DNA from: Firmicutes bacterium HGW-Firmicutes-8
GTDB taxonomy: Bacteria > Bacillota > Thermincolia > Thermincolales > UBA2595
NCBI GenBank assembly: GCA_002840165.1
Contig: PGZN01000022.1
Coordinates: forward strand, 1-37,475
Reading direction: 5' to 3'
DNA length: 37,475 bases
Positions 6,441-15,216 of the stretch are shown piece after piece (the stretch's first letter is position 1; each line of letters opens with the position of its first letter). The position numbers were made by a program, and so were the translations under genes. The notes under the pieces were generated by a model, which saw nothing but the letters and a program-made list of their open reading frames with translations, was not told the origin of the DNA and did no database searches.

Positions 6441-7268
6441 TTGCCAGAGCTGCCGGAAGTAGAAACCATAAGGCGTTCCCTGGAGCAGAACATAAAGGGA
6501 AAAACTTTTATGGGGGCTGAAGTGTTTCTAGAAAAGATGGTCAAAGGCGTTTCCCCTCTAGAATTAAACTCGGAATTAAAGGGACGGGAAATCACCAGAA
6601 TTGACCGCAGGGGTAAATACTTGATAATTCACCTGACCGGAGGTATCGCTATGGTTATTCACCTGAGAATGACCGGTCAGCTGCTGTATTGTTCCCCGGA
6701 ACAGGAAAAGGTCAGGCATACACATATAATATTTAAATTAAGTGACATGTGCCAGTTAAGGTTTGCCGACCAGAGGCAGTTCGGTAAAATTAGTCTGGTT
6801 TCGGTAAGGGAACTGGATAACTTCCCCGGGCTCAAAGGGCTCGGTGTTGAGCCGCTGGGTGAAACCTTTTCAAGGGAGTTTTTCAAAAAAGAACTGCGCA
6901 ACAGAAGAACCAAAATTAAACCCCTTCTGCTGGACCAAACATTTATTGCAGGCATAGGGAATATTTATGCCGATGAAGCCCTGTTCAGGGCTATGATTAA
7001 TCCGGAGAGAATAGCATCCAGTCTTACTCCCCGGGAGGCTTCCCGCCTGTACCTGGCCATAAGGACAGTTCTGCAGGAAGGGATTGAAAACAAAGGTACC
7101 TCGATCAAAGATTATGTCGATGGTGATGGCAACAAAGGAAGCAACCAGGGGAATCTCAGGGTATATGGCCGGGAAGGCGAACCCTGCGTGAAATGCGGTA
7201 AAGAAATAAAAAGGAAGAGCATTGGCGGGCGCAGCTCACACTTCTGCCCGAAATGCCAAAAACTATAG
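6441..7268 (+). CDS. mutM: Formamidopyrimidine-DNA glycosylase
   Basis: The protein is 275 residues, normal for the family, and starts from TTG at 6441 with AAGGAG upstream. This start is fixed by the N-terminus MPELPEVETIRRSL: the mature protein needs Pro at position 2 as catalytic nucleophile and Glu at 3. A lysine lies in the expected beta-hairpin (RRGKYLIIHL). The helix-two-turn-helix LDQTFIAGIGNIYADEALF is at about 165-183. The C-terminus has the zinc finger CVKCG...CPKC at about 247-272. MutM removes 8-oxoguanine and related lesions. It follows polA as in Bacillus. Confidence 0.97.
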   Translation: MPELPEVETIRRSLEQNIKGKTFMGAEVFLEKMVKGVSPLELNSELKGREITRIDRRGKYLIIHLTGGIAMVIHLRMTGQLLYCSPEQEKVRHTHIIFKLSDMCQLRFADQRQFGKISLVSVRELDNFPGLKGLGVEPLGETFSREFFKKELRNRRTKIKPLLLDQTFIAGIGNIYADEALFRAMINPERIASSLTPREASRLYLAIRTVLQEGIENKGTSIKDYVDGDGNKGSNQGNLRVYGREGEPCVKCGKEIKRKSIGGRSSHFCPKCQKL

Positions 7269-7616
7269 CAGGTGACAGGTGATAGGGTTTTGCCATATCT
7301 TGAGGCAAAGCCTTAATTTTTTTGGCCGGAAGTCTGCATTATAACCCCCGAAGTTGGTACCCCGTCGGGGTATATACAAAAACTCCAACCCGTCAGTCCA
7401 AATTGAATTTAGAACTACCTCAGTCAGCATGAACTCTAACTCTCTGCGTCCTCCATCTTTTCTCCGCGCTCTCCGCGTCTTTTTTTTAATTGTCAATTGT
7501 CAATTGTCAATTGTCACCTGGCACGCAACTGGCCACTCGGGTACAGGCACACCTTAGCCCTCCCATCCATATAGTGTAGTGAAACTGGGGAATTGTTGAA
7601 GGGGAGGGCCGGCACA
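7269..7616. other. Intergenic region with simple repeats and a dispersed-repeat fragment
   Basis: No gene is seen. A TACCCC/GGGGTA hairpin lies at about 7358-7372. A CTCCGCGCTCTCCGCGTC tract at about 7461-7479 is the reverse of the CGCGGAG motif repeated elsewhere in the window. Four TTGTCAA units in tandem lie at about 7489-7517. Confidence 0.6.
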
Positions 7617-8276
7617 GTGGAATTGTTATCTGTTATCGCTTTTGCGGTTGCCTTAAGTCTGGATGGGTTCGGCGCGGGAATAGCTTATGGTATGAGAAAG
7701 ATCAGGATACCGATATTATCCCTGGTGGTCATCAGTTTAACCTCATCCACGACAATAGGAATATCGATGCTGTTTGGCCATCTGGTTTCAGAATATATAT
7801 CGATCAAAGCAGCTGAAGGGATTGGGGCTTCAATTCTAATCCTGGTAGGCTTATGGATAGTGCTTCACACATGGTCGTCAAATACAAAAAAGACGCCTGA
7901 CGATGACAATAGGGAACCCTCCGGCGTTCAACCAATCCTTAATTTTAGAATCAAGGCCTTTGGACTGGTAATCCAGATATTACGGGAGCCGACTGTAGCC
8001 GATATTGATAAATCGGGATATCTTAGTATTAAGGAAGCCTTACTGCTTGGTTTGGCACTGGCCATGGATGCTTTTGGAGCCGGTTTTGGAGCTGCCATGA
8101 CCGGATTCGGACCTCTTGTAACCCCGATAATTGTCGGGGTGGTTAAATTCCTTTTGGTCAGTTCGGGGGTTTATATAGGTAAGCGTTATGCCGCCAAATG
8201 GCTGGGCGGCAAAGCGGCAGTCCTGCCGGGGTGGGTCCTCATAGGCCTGGGAGTGGCGCGGGTGATGAAGATATAA
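7617..8276 (+). CDS. ytaF: Sporulation membrane protein YtaF, MntP-like
   Basis: The protein is a 219-residue membrane protein. GTG at 7617 is preferred because AAGGGGAGGG ends about nine bases before it; an upstream TTG at 7593 would lie 5' of that site. Two internally repeated halves each carry an ALxxDGFGAG or AMDAFGAG motif (residues about 10-20 and 145-155), with a hydrophilic loop between (about 90-105). This is the MntP/YtaF pattern, with conserved Asp in membrane helices as in manganese exporters. In B. subtilis ytaF lies between mutM and coaE exactly as here and is linked to sporulation; its transport substrate is not established. Confidence 0.9.
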   Translation: MELLSVIAFAVALSLDGFGAGIAYGMRKIRIPILSLVVISLTSSTTIGISMLFGHLVSEYISIKAAEGIGASILILVGLWIVLHTWSSNTKKTPDDDNREPSGVQPILNFRIKAFGLVIQILREPTVADIDKSGYLSIKEALLLGLALAMDAFGAGFGAAMTGFGPLVTPIIVGVVKFLLVSSGVYIGKRYAAKWLGGKAAVLPGWVLIGLGVARVMKI

Positions 8277-8280
8277 CAAG

Positions 8281-8311
8281 ACAGTTGACGGTTGACAGTT
8301 GACAGTTGACA
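8281..8311. repeat. GTTGACA-type short tandem repeat
   Basis: Four imperfect copies of CAGTTGA(C) follow the ytaF stop. A similar TTGTCAA array lies before ytaF. Confidence 0.7.
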
Positions 8312-8332
8312 AGTGAAATTTTAGAAGAGCTG

Positions 8333-8358
8333 GGTTCGCGCTGAAGCGCGAACCTTTT
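8333..8358 (+). terminator. Rho-independent terminator after ytaF
   Basis: GGTTCGCGC, loop TGAA, GCGCGAACC, then TTTT. Strong stem, short U tract. Confidence 0.7.
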
Positions 8359-8378
8359 GAGTTTATATGGAGTGTGAT

Positions 8379-8407
8379 GTTGTCATGCTCTATCTTATTT
8401 TGACAAC
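8379..8407. promoter_or_regulatory. Inverted repeat upstream of coaE
   Basis: GTTGTCA and TGACAAC are separated by 15 bases. It could be an operator or a weak hairpin; no regulator is suggested by context. Confidence 0.3.
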
Positions 8408-8536
8408 GTTCGTAGGAGGTAATTGGTAGTATGCAGCGAATAAGATAAATGTTCAGGAACCTATCGGAATAGGAAAAGTATAATTTCGCCTGAATATATT
8501 AAACTAGATTTGACGTTACAGGTGAGGAGAGAGGTT

Positions 8537-9160
8537 ATGCCCGTTATCGGTCTTACGGGAAACATTGCCAGCGGAAAAAGCCTCGTATCGGGGATTTTAA
8601 AAGAACTTGGAGCCCGGGTTATTGATGCGGATATAGTAGCCAGGGAGGTTGTTGCCCCAGGTACCGCAGGCTGGCGGAAGATCAAAGAGACATTCGGTGA
8701 AGGGGTGTTAAACCCCGACCTGACAGTAAACCGCCAAATCCTTGGCAGTAAGGTTTTTAACGACCCACAGCAAAGGGAGAAGCTGAATGCTATAACCCAC
8801 CCGGTTATAGTTGAGAAGATACAGGCAGAAGTCAATACCTTCCGCAGGTCCGCTCCCGGACCTGATAAGGTTCTTGTTATTGACGCGCCATTATTAATAG
8901 AGACTGATTCTGACATATTGGTGGACGAAGTCTGGTTAGTCGTCATTCCGGAAGAAACTCAAATTGAGAGACTAATCCAGCGGGACGGGCTAACCAGGGA
9001 ACAGGCTTTGGCGAGGATTCGCAGCCAGATGCCGGTATCTGAGAAGAAGAAATATGCTCAGGTTATTATCGATAATTCCAGGGATGCTGATTCCACTGAA
9101 AAAACAGTCAGGAAGATATGGAAAGAGCATTTTGGGGGATCCGGGGTGGAGACGCATTGA
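8537..9160 (+). CDS. coaE: Dephospho-CoA kinase
   Basis: ATG at 8537 follows GAGGAGAGAGG. The upstream in-frame extension has no such site and would push the P-loop away from the N-terminus. The 207-residue protein opens with MPVIGLTGNIASGKS, a P-loop within the first 15 residues as in all CoaE proteins. Further family marks are DADIVAREVV (about 31-40), ITHPVI (about 88-93), VIDAPLLIE (about 111-119) and the lid region RDGLTREQALARI (about 146-158). It phosphorylates dephospho-CoA in the last step of coenzyme A synthesis. Its stop overlaps the start of the next gene, so the two are translationally linked. Confidence 0.96.
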   Translation: MPVIGLTGNIASGKSLVSGILKELGARVIDADIVAREVVAPGTAGWRKIKETFGEGVLNPDLTVNRQILGSKVFNDPQQREKLNAITHPVIVEKIQAEVNTFRRSAPGPDKVLVIDAPLLIETDSDILVDEVWLVVIPEETQIERLIQRDGLTREQALARIRSQMPVSEKKKYAQVIIDNSRDADSTEKTVRKIWKEHFGGSGVETH

Positions 9161-9726
9161 CAGTTGACAGACGCAGATTTAATAAGAATTTGATGGTTGT
9201 TATAATCCTCGTTGGGCTTGGCCTTATTTTGAGCAGCAAAGCGTTCTGGCGGGTTTTCTTCCCATTCCCGTATCAGGACATGGTCTTTACTGAGGCTGTC
9301 CGCAACAATGTTGACCCATTTCTCGTAGCAGCTATCATAAAAACTGAAAGCAATTTTAACTCAGGCGCCGAGTCAGCCATGGGGGCCAGGGGAATTATGC
9401 AGATAATGCCCGAAACCGGCAGCTGGGCCGCCGGTAAGATGGATCTAAAGGGGTTTAAACCGGGTGACCTGTATAAGACAGAGACCAATATTAAGATTGG
9501 ATGCTGGTATCTCCGCAACCTCAACGAGGAATTTAAGGGCAACAAGATTCTTGTAGTTGCAGCATACAACGGCGGGAGAGGGAATGTCCGGGGATGGCTG
9601 GAAAAGGAACAGTGGTCCGGTGAACATGCCACCGTTGACCAGATACCATTTACAGAGACAAGAAAGTACGTCAAAAAGGTGTTGAAAAATTACTCATGGT
9701 ACAGATACCTCTACCAAAAGGACTAA
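9157..9726 (+). CDS. Membrane-anchored soluble lytic transglycosylase (SLT, GH23)
   Basis: TTG at 9157 overlaps the coaE stop (TTGA) and has GGGGTGGAG upstream; an earlier in-frame ATG inside coaE is less likely. The 189-residue protein has one N-terminal membrane segment (about 10-27, LMVVIILVGLGLILSSKAFW) and then the SLT domain. The catalytic Glu is in IKTESNF, followed by the family motifs GARGIMQIMP and AAYNGG, with the closing ETRKYVKKV near the end. It cleaves peptidoglycan glycan strands with formation of anhydro ends, outside the membrane. The coaE-SLT pairing is common in clostridial genomes. A terminator follows. Confidence 0.93.
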   Translation: MTVDRRRFNKNLMVVIILVGLGLILSSKAFWRVFFPFPYQDMVFTEAVRNNVDPFLVAAIIKTESNFNSGAESAMGARGIMQIMPETGSWAAGKMDLKGFKPGDLYKTETNIKIGCWYLRNLNEEFKGNKILVVAAYNGGRGNVRGWLEKEQWSGEHATVDQIPFTETRKYVKKVLKNYSWYRYLYQKD

Positions 9727-9757
9727 GGTACCGGCTCTAAGCCCGGTGCCTTTTTTT
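9727..9757 (+). terminator. Rho-independent terminator after the SLT gene
   Basis: GGTACCGG and CCCGGTGCC pair around a short loop and are followed by seven T. Confidence 0.85.
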
Positions 9758-9798
9758 ATAACAAGAAAAGCACACTACTTTGCAGGGATTTATGGAAA

Positions 9799-9807
9799 TT
9801 TGTCGAA
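9799..9807 (+). promoter_or_regulatory. Match to the Spo0A box upstream of the peptide-binding protein
   Basis: TTTGTCGAA matches the TTTGTCRAA consensus and lies 55 bases before the binding-protein start. A single nine-base match in 37 kb is weak alone; it gains weight because another is at the histidine kinase promoter (25350). Confidence 0.35.
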
Positions 9808-9861
9808 TTATTGCCAGATAACATGTTTCCTAGGTTAATTTAAGTGAAGGGGGCAGATCTG

Positions 9862-11496
9862 GTGCAGAAAAACAAAATGATTGTTTTGCACGTTTTAGTA
9901 ATTTTTATTATCTCTATGTTACTTTTCAACGGCTGCGGGAATAAAAAGACAAACAGTGAACAGGCTGCTAACAGAAAGCAGTTAATGGTTGGGGGTGTAC
10001 TCAGGTGTTCCTTACTTAATGACCCGGCTTCTCTTGACCCGGCCGGTTTTGACGAGGAACTCGGGATAGAGGTGGGGAAGGAAATATATGAAGGGTTGGT
10101 AGATATTGACTTTACGATGAACAAGATTGTTCCGGCCCATGCTGAGAAATGGGACAATAAGAATAACCAGGTATTCACCTTCTATTTAAAGAAGGGGGCT
10201 AAATTCCACAACGGTAAAGAGGTCACTGCCGAGGATTTCATGTACTCCCTTGATAGGGTGCTGAACCCTGCCACTGCTGCAAAAGTTACCTGGCTGCTGG
10301 AACCGGTCAAGGGCGCCGAAGCTAGGTTGTCGGGAAAAGCGGCTTCAACTGAAGGGATAAAAGTAATTGATAAATATACCATTCAGATAACTCTTGACAA
10401 ACCGTTTCCCGGCTTTCTGTCCAATCTGACCCAACCAGGCGCCGGTGTAATTGACAAAGATACCGTTGAAAAATTTAAAGGAGCTTTTACCGCAACCGGA
10501 GCCAAGCCGGATGTAGTAGTCGGTTCTGGTCCCTTTAAACTCTCCCAATGGGAGCCGAAAAACATTATCAAGCTAATTAGGAATGATGATTACTATGGTC
10601 GCAAAGCATACCTTGACGGAGTTGATTTTAGGATTATTGCTGATGAGACAACAACTTTAAATGAATTCCGGGCAGGCAACCTGGATTTTACAGACCGTGT
10701 ACCACCCGGACAGACAGGTTTGGTGGAAAAGGAATTTGCCGGCCAGGTTTTACGAAACAGGATGTGGGATATCGAATATTACGGGTTTAATATGACGAAA
10801 ACTCCGTTTAAAGATAACGTGAAACTCCGTCAGGCATTAAACTTTGCTATTAACAGGGAAGGGATAATTAAAGCTGTCCTGGAAGGCCGGGGGGAGCCAG
10901 CCAAGGGAGTTATACCTCCGGGGATGTCTGTGTACAATAAAGACCTAAATGGTTATACATACGACCCCGCCAAAGCTGCGGCCCTTCTGGCCGAAGCCGG
11001 TTATCCAAAGGGGCAGGGACTGCCGGAACTGAAATTATCATTTAATAATAACCGTGAAACAAACCAAAAAATCGCCGAAGCTGTGCAGGCCCAGTTAAAA
11101 GAGATTGGGGTCAAAATAAAACTTAAGGGTCTGCCCCTGCCTGTCTACCAGCAGGATGTGGGTAACGGGAACTATGAAATGTTTAGGTTGAACTTTGCAG
11201 CGGATACCCTGGACGTCAGCTGTCTTCTCAATCCACTATTCGGTTCCAAGGCTGAAAACTATTTCCGTTACACCAACCCGGAAGTGGACAAGCTTTTGGA
11301 TGAGGCCCAGACTGCAACCGATGAGGTAAAGCGGATGCAGCTTTACAGGGAAGTCGAGCAAAAAGTAATTCAGGATACTCCCGCCATATGGCTTTTCCAC
11401 TCTCAATCCCTGTACCTTAAAGGTAAAAATATCAATGGGATTAATGAAAACCCCATGGATCTGGTGCCTCTCAGCAGTGTCTGGATTTCCCGTTAA
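9862..11496 (+). CDS. Peptide/nickel-type ABC transporter substrate-binding lipoprotein
   Basis: GTG at 9862 is chosen because AGGGGG ends eight bases before it; the GTG at 9844 precedes that site. The 544-residue protein starts with a lipoprotein signal (MQKNKMIVLHVLVIFIISML then LFNGC, lipid Cys about residue 25). The mature part is a family 5 solute-binding protein: DPASLDPAGFDEELGIEVGK near the start, YEGLVDIDF, the FYLKKGAKFHNGKEVTAEDF signature at about 100-120, and LRQALNFAINREGI at about 320. It would deliver peptides, or another family substrate, to the permeases just downstream. A strong terminator follows, so binding protein is probably made in excess over the membrane parts. Confidence 0.92.
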   Translation: MQKNKMIVLHVLVIFIISMLLFNGCGNKKTNSEQAANRKQLMVGGVLRCSLLNDPASLDPAGFDEELGIEVGKEIYEGLVDIDFTMNKIVPAHAEKWDNKNNQVFTFYLKKGAKFHNGKEVTAEDFMYSLDRVLNPATAAKVTWLLEPVKGAEARLSGKAASTEGIKVIDKYTIQITLDKPFPGFLSNLTQPGAGVIDKDTVEKFKGAFTATGAKPDVVVGSGPFKLSQWEPKNIIKLIRNDDYYGRKAYLDGVDFRIIADETTTLNEFRAGNLDFTDRVPPGQTGLVEKEFAGQVLRNRMWDIEYYGFNMTKTPFKDNVKLRQALNFAINREGIIKAVLEGRGEPAKGVIPPGMSVYNKDLNGYTYDPAKAAALLAEAGYPKGQGLPELKLSFNNNRETNQKIAEAVQAQLKEIGVKIKLKGLPLPVYQQDVGNGNYEMFRLNFAADTLDVSCLLNPLFGSKAENYFRYTNPEVDKLLDEAQTATDEVKRMQLYREVEQKVIQDTPAIWLFHSQSLYLKGKNINGINENPMDLVPLSSVWISR

Positions 11497-11507
11497 TTTA
11501 TGATGAA

Positions 11508-11542
11508 AGGTTTGCCCACGCAGGTGGGCAAACCTCCTTTTT
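11508..11542 (+). terminator. Intra-operon terminator between binding protein and permease
   Basis: A perfect 12-bp stem (AGGTTTGCCCAC/GTGGGCAAACCT) with a four-base loop is followed by CCTTTTT. Read-through would set a high ratio of binding protein to permease. Confidence 0.88.
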
Positions 11543-11573
11543 GGGTCGACGAACAATGTTAGGAGAGCTGCCA

Positions 11574-12527
11574 TTGTTTAAATATGTTGTCAGAAGGTTA
11601 CTCATCCTTATTCCGATACTGCTGGGAGTCGCCCTTATTTCGTCATTGATGTTTTACATTGTCCCCGGAGACATAGTGCGGGTTATGCTGGGGCAGCATA
11701 TCGACCCATATACTTACGCTAATGTTAGAACAGCCCTGGGCTTAGACATCCCTTTCGGGGAGAACTTCCTCGGGTTTATGCGGAATATTTGCCGGGGTGA
11801 CCTGGGCTTTTCTTATATTCAACAAAGGTCTGTCAACCAAGTTATCTTGGAAGCGCTGCCGGTGACGATTAAACTAACCGTGGTATCTCTTATTGTGACT
11901 ATAATTGTCGGCATCCCGGTCGGGATTCTAGCAGCGGTGAAGGACCGGCGGGCGATCGGGCAGGCTGTGAATTACGGCGCGATGATAGGATTTTCGATGC
12001 CGTCATTTCTGCTTGCTCTTTTCCTGCAGCTTTTCTTTGGAGTATGGCTGGGTTGGTTTCCGATAGCGGGTTCAGGCCGGGGGTTAATCAGTTATGTCCT
12101 ACCCGGCCTGGCCATAGGACTCCCCTCGGCGGCTTTTTATGCCAGGGTGGCTAGGGCCAGCATGCTTGAGGTTTTGACCCAGGAATACATCCTGTTTGCC
12201 ACAGCCAGAGGCCTGCCTTTTAATAGGGTAATTATAAACCATGGTTTGAGGAATGCCCTCATCCCTGTAATAACCCAGATTGGGATGGATTTCGGGATGT
12301 TTATGACCGGAGCCGTATTAACGGAAACGATATTTAACCTTCCGGGCATGGGCAGGCTGATATTTTCTTCTATAAACGCCAGGGATTTTCCGGTCCTCAG
12401 GGGGGCCCTGCTTTTTTCCGCTTTAATCGTAGTTATCGTCAATCTGCTTGTTGATCTGTCATATATCAGGCTTGACCCCAGGATAGCCAGCGCGATAGTG
12501 AGGGAGGGCTCCGATGCTGACCGGTAA
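11574..12527 (+). CDS. ABC transporter permease, DppB/OppB family
   Basis: TTG at 11574 follows AGGAG by eight bases and gives the family-typical start MFKYVVRRLLILIPILLGV; upstream TTG (11541) and ATG (11556) precede that site. The protein is 317 residues with six predicted membrane segments, normal for the family. The DppB loop marks are present: IVPGDIVRVMLG, the LGLDIPFGENFLGFMRNI segment (about 50-70), and the ATPase-coupling EYILFATARGLP loop with NHGLRNALIPVITQIG at about 205-240. It forms the membrane channel with the next gene, which it overlaps by 14 bases. Confidence 0.93.
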   Translation: MFKYVVRRLLILIPILLGVALISSLMFYIVPGDIVRVMLGQHIDPYTYANVRTALGLDIPFGENFLGFMRNICRGDLGFSYIQQRSVNQVILEALPVTIKLTVVSLIVTIIVGIPVGILAAVKDRRAIGQAVNYGAMIGFSMPSFLLALFLQLFFGVWLGWFPIAGSGRGLISYVLPGLAIGLPSAAFYARVARASMLEVLTQEYILFATARGLPFNRVIINHGLRNALIPVITQIGMDFGMFMTGAVLTETIFNLPGMGRLIFSSINARDFPVLRGALLFSALIVVIVNLLVDLSYIRLDPRIASAIVREGSDADR

Positions 12528-13377
12528 AGGGATGACGGAGATAAATAAAACTATTATATCAGGCGGCGTGATTATTACTCTCTTGATTATTGTGGCCATA
12601 ATTGCTCCTTTAATTTCACCTTCTGAGCCATTAGCCCAAAACCTTTCCGCCTCTCTGAGTTCCCCAGGAGGGTCGGCGTTTTTTGGGACCGATTCTCTGG
12701 GACGGGACATTTTCAGCAGGGTTGTATATGGCTCGAGAATTTCCCTGACCGTAGGAATCACGGTCCTGACCTTAACCCTTTTCCTAGGCACGTTCCTAGG
12801 CATGCTTGCCGGTTATTTCGGTGGGGTTCTGGACTCAGTACTGATGCGCGTTTCCGACGTGTTCATGTCTTTTCCGCCCCTCGTGCTGGCGATGATTGTG
12901 ATGGCTTTTATCGGCCCCGGGATAGCTAACTTGGTGGGTGTACTGGTGATTATTCGTTGGCCCCAGTTTGCCAGATTGGTCAGGGGGCAGGTTATCTCTG
13001 TAAAAGGTATGGCTTATGTCGATGCTGCCAGGATAGCCGGGACACATCCGTTGAAAATTGTATTGAAACATATCCTGCCTAATTGTTTCGCTCCGGTAAT
13101 TACCTATGGAACAATGTCTCTAGGCGCCATTATTATAGACGAGACCGCCTTGAGCTTCCTGGGTTTGGGAATTCAACCTCCGGCGCCAAGCTGGGGGGTT
13201 ATGTTGGCTGATGCCAAAAACTACATTGCGGCCGCTCCCTGGTTGGTCATATTTCCCGGGCTGGCGATGATAGTAACCGTGCTTGGTTTCAACCTCCTGG
13301 GGGATGGATTAGGTTATTTGTTAAACCCTAAGCAGCGTGAACGAATTGAGGTTACTCATGGAAATATTAAGGGCTAA
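12514..13377 (+). CDS. ABC transporter permease, DppC/OppC family
   Basis: The 287-residue protein starts at ATG 12514 inside the dppB-like gene, with GGGAGGG ahead. The N-terminus has one membrane segment, then the family motif FFGTDSLGRDIFSRVVYGSR (about 50-69), which marks DppC-type permeases. The coupling loop is YVDAARIAGTHPLKIVLKH (about 168-186), followed by HILPNCFAPVI. The C-terminus ends NLLGDGLGYLLNPK, as usual. The gene overlaps the next ATPase gene by 20 bases, so the importer genes are tightly linked. Confidence 0.93.
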   Translation: MLTGKGMTEINKTIISGGVIITLLIIVAIIAPLISPSEPLAQNLSASLSSPGGSAFFGTDSLGRDIFSRVVYGSRISLTVGITVLTLTLFLGTFLGMLAGYFGGVLDSVLMRVSDVFMSFPPLVLAMIVMAFIGPGIANLVGVLVIIRWPQFARLVRGQVISVKGMAYVDAARIAGTHPLKIVLKHILPNCFAPVITYGTMSLGAIIIDETALSFLGLGIQPPAPSWGVMLADAKNYIAAAPWLVIFPGLAMIVTVLGFNLLGDGLGYLLNPKQRERIEVTHGNIKG

Positions 13378-14323
13378 CAATTTAAAAACGTATTTTAAGA
13401 CTACCCATGGGACGGTTAAAGCAGTGGATGGCGTAAGTTTTAGCCTCAACCGGGGAGAAACTCTGGGTATTGTAGGTGAATCCGGGGTTGGTAAAAGTGT
13501 CACCGCCCATACTGTGATGGGTTTAGCACGGAATATAGGGGCTGGGATAGTCGACGGAGAGGTCTGGTATGAGGGAAAAGACCTCTTTGCTGACCATGGC
13601 TTGTACGGGCAGGTAAGGGGCGCCAAAATAGCGCTTATTCCCCAGGAGGCCGGGACGGCTTTAAATCCTGTCATGACGGTAGGGGACCAACTCGGGGAGG
13701 TACTTTCGGTACATCTTGCCTTGTCCGGAAGTGAGAAACAGCAGAGAATAGTTCAGCTTCTTGGCCTTGTTGAGCTGCCGAACCCATCCCAGACAGCCAG
13801 GCTTTACCCTTTCCAGCTCAGCGGGGGGGCTCTGCAGAGAGTCCTGTTGGCGATTGCTTTAAGCTGCGGCCCCGAAATAATCATTGCTGATGAACCTGCT
13901 TCCTCACTTGATACAACGATTCAGGCCCAAATCCTTGGTACAATCCGGGATATTAAGAGGAAAAGCGAATTATCGATGATTTTGATTGCCCACGACTTGG
14001 GTGTTATTTCCCAGAACTGTGACCGGCTTTTAGTAATGTACGGCGGGCGGGTCATGGAGTCAGGCCTCACCTCGGAAATTCTACGGCAGCCTCTGCATCC
14101 GTATACTATTGAATTATTGGAAATTTACCGCTGCTTGGATGAAGGGGATTTAGGATGTGATTTTAACAAAGGGTATCTGCCGAGTTCCTATGAAGACGTT
14201 CCGGGCTGCGCGTTTGCCGGGAGGTGCCGCCAGGCTCGGGACCGGTGCCGGACCGAAAGGCCTGCACCTTTGATTATTAATGATAACCGGACGGTATCCT
14301 GCCTTTTTTGTCAGCGTAAATAA
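13358..14323 (+). CDS. ABC transporter ATPase, DppD/OppD family
   Basis: ATG at 13358 follows TTGAGG by about six bases; an earlier GTG at 13337 lacks a site. The 321-residue protein has Walker A GESGVGKS (about 39-46), a Q-loop IPQEAGTALNP, the signature LSGGALQRV, Walker B IIIADEPASSLD and the H-loop LIAHDLGV. The signature reads LSGGA-L rather than the common LSGGM-R. The C-terminal oligopeptide domain carries GCAFAGRCRQARDRC, the Cys-rich tail of this subfamily. It powers the importer together with the next ATPase. Confidence 0.93.
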   Translation: MEILRANNLKTYFKTTHGTVKAVDGVSFSLNRGETLGIVGESGVGKSVTAHTVMGLARNIGAGIVDGEVWYEGKDLFADHGLYGQVRGAKIALIPQEAGTALNPVMTVGDQLGEVLSVHLALSGSEKQQRIVQLLGLVELPNPSQTARLYPFQLSGGALQRVLLAIALSCGPEIIIADEPASSLDTTIQAQILGTIRDIKRKSELSMILIAHDLGVISQNCDRLLVMYGGRVMESGLTSEILRQPLHPYTIELLEIYRCLDEGDLGCDFNKGYLPSSYEDVPGCAFAGRCRQARDRCRTERPAPLIINDNRTVSCLFCQRK

Positions 14324-14336
14324 AGCGGGGGTTTTT

Positions 14337-15128
14337 ATGAGTGAACATGAGCAAATCATAGTCCAAGACTTAGTTAAGACATTTACCGTGCGTAACGGAT
14401 TAGCTAAAATGTTTACGATAAATGCGGTGAAGGGTGTAAGTTTTTCCATTAAACCGGGGGAAACGGTAGCCCTCATTGGGGAAAGCGGAAGCGGCAAGAC
14501 AACAGTTGGCCGGATGATTTTAGGCCTCCTTGGACCTTCTTCCGGTGAAGTAAAATACAAAGGACAAGCAGTCCAAAGTTTCCGGCGCGATAAATTGCGG
14601 TCATACCATAAAGCTGTCCAGGCTGTATTTCAGGACCCCTATTCATCATTAAACTCTAAAATGAGGGTTGGGGAAATAATCACCGAACCGTTACGGAACT
14701 TCGGTTACAAAGGGGACTGTGGGCTGAGATTGGCCGAACTCCTGCAGGTTGTCGGTTTAAGCAGTGACTTCGCTGCACGTTATCCCTACCAGTGCAGTGG
14801 GGGGCAGAAGCAGAGGGTTGCTATTGCCCGGGCCCTTGCTGCTGAACCGGAGTTCATCGTCTTGGATGAGCCTTTGTCATCCCTGGATATTACCGTCCAA
14901 ACCCAGATAATTGCCCTGTTAAACAGCCTTAAGTCCAAGCACCGCATTGGGTATCTGCTGATTACCCATGACCTGCGGGTCGTAAAAGCCATGGCTGACC
15001 AAGTAGTGGTTATGTTCCGGGGGGATGTTGTGGAGACAGCCGGGAAGGCCGAGTTTTTTGCCTGCCCGCAGCATTTTCATTCCCGGGCATTGATGGCAGC
15101 GGTACCTTCAATTGATGGTTTACTATAA
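14337..15128 (+). CDS. ABC transporter ATPase, DppF/OppF family
   Basis: ATG at 14337 follows GCGGGGG, 13 bases after the previous stop. The 263-residue protein has Walker A GESGSGKT (about 42-49), a Q-loop VFQDPYSSLNSKM, signature CSGGQKQRV, Walker B FIVLDEPLSSLD and switch LLITHDLRV. It is shorter than typical OppF proteins and lacks the Cys-containing C-terminal oligopeptide domain seen in its partner. It closes the five-gene importer cluster; a hairpin follows. Confidence 0.93.
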   Translation: MSEHEQIIVQDLVKTFTVRNGLAKMFTINAVKGVSFSIKPGETVALIGESGSGKTTVGRMILGLLGPSSGEVKYKGQAVQSFRRDKLRSYHKAVQAVFQDPYSSLNSKMRVGEIITEPLRNFGYKGDCGLRLAELLQVVGLSSDFAARYPYQCSGGQKQRVAIARALAAEPEFIVLDEPLSSLDITVQTQIIALLNSLKSKHRIGYLLITHDLRVVKAMADQVVVMFRGDVVETAGKAEFFACPQHFHSRALMAAVPSIDGLL

Positions 15129-15166
15129 TCATATCAAGTAGACTCAAAATTTCCCTACAAACAGAA

Positions 15167-15195
15167 GGGCTGTCTCTTTAATTATGAGACAGCCC
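15167..15195. terminator. Hairpin between convergent genes
   Basis: GGGCTGTCTC and GAGACAGCCC form a perfect ten-pair stem between the importer cluster and the convergent gene at 15217-16329. T runs are weak on both sides. Confidence 0.6.
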
Positions 15196-15216
15196 CAATT
15201 CATTTCGGGATATTTT

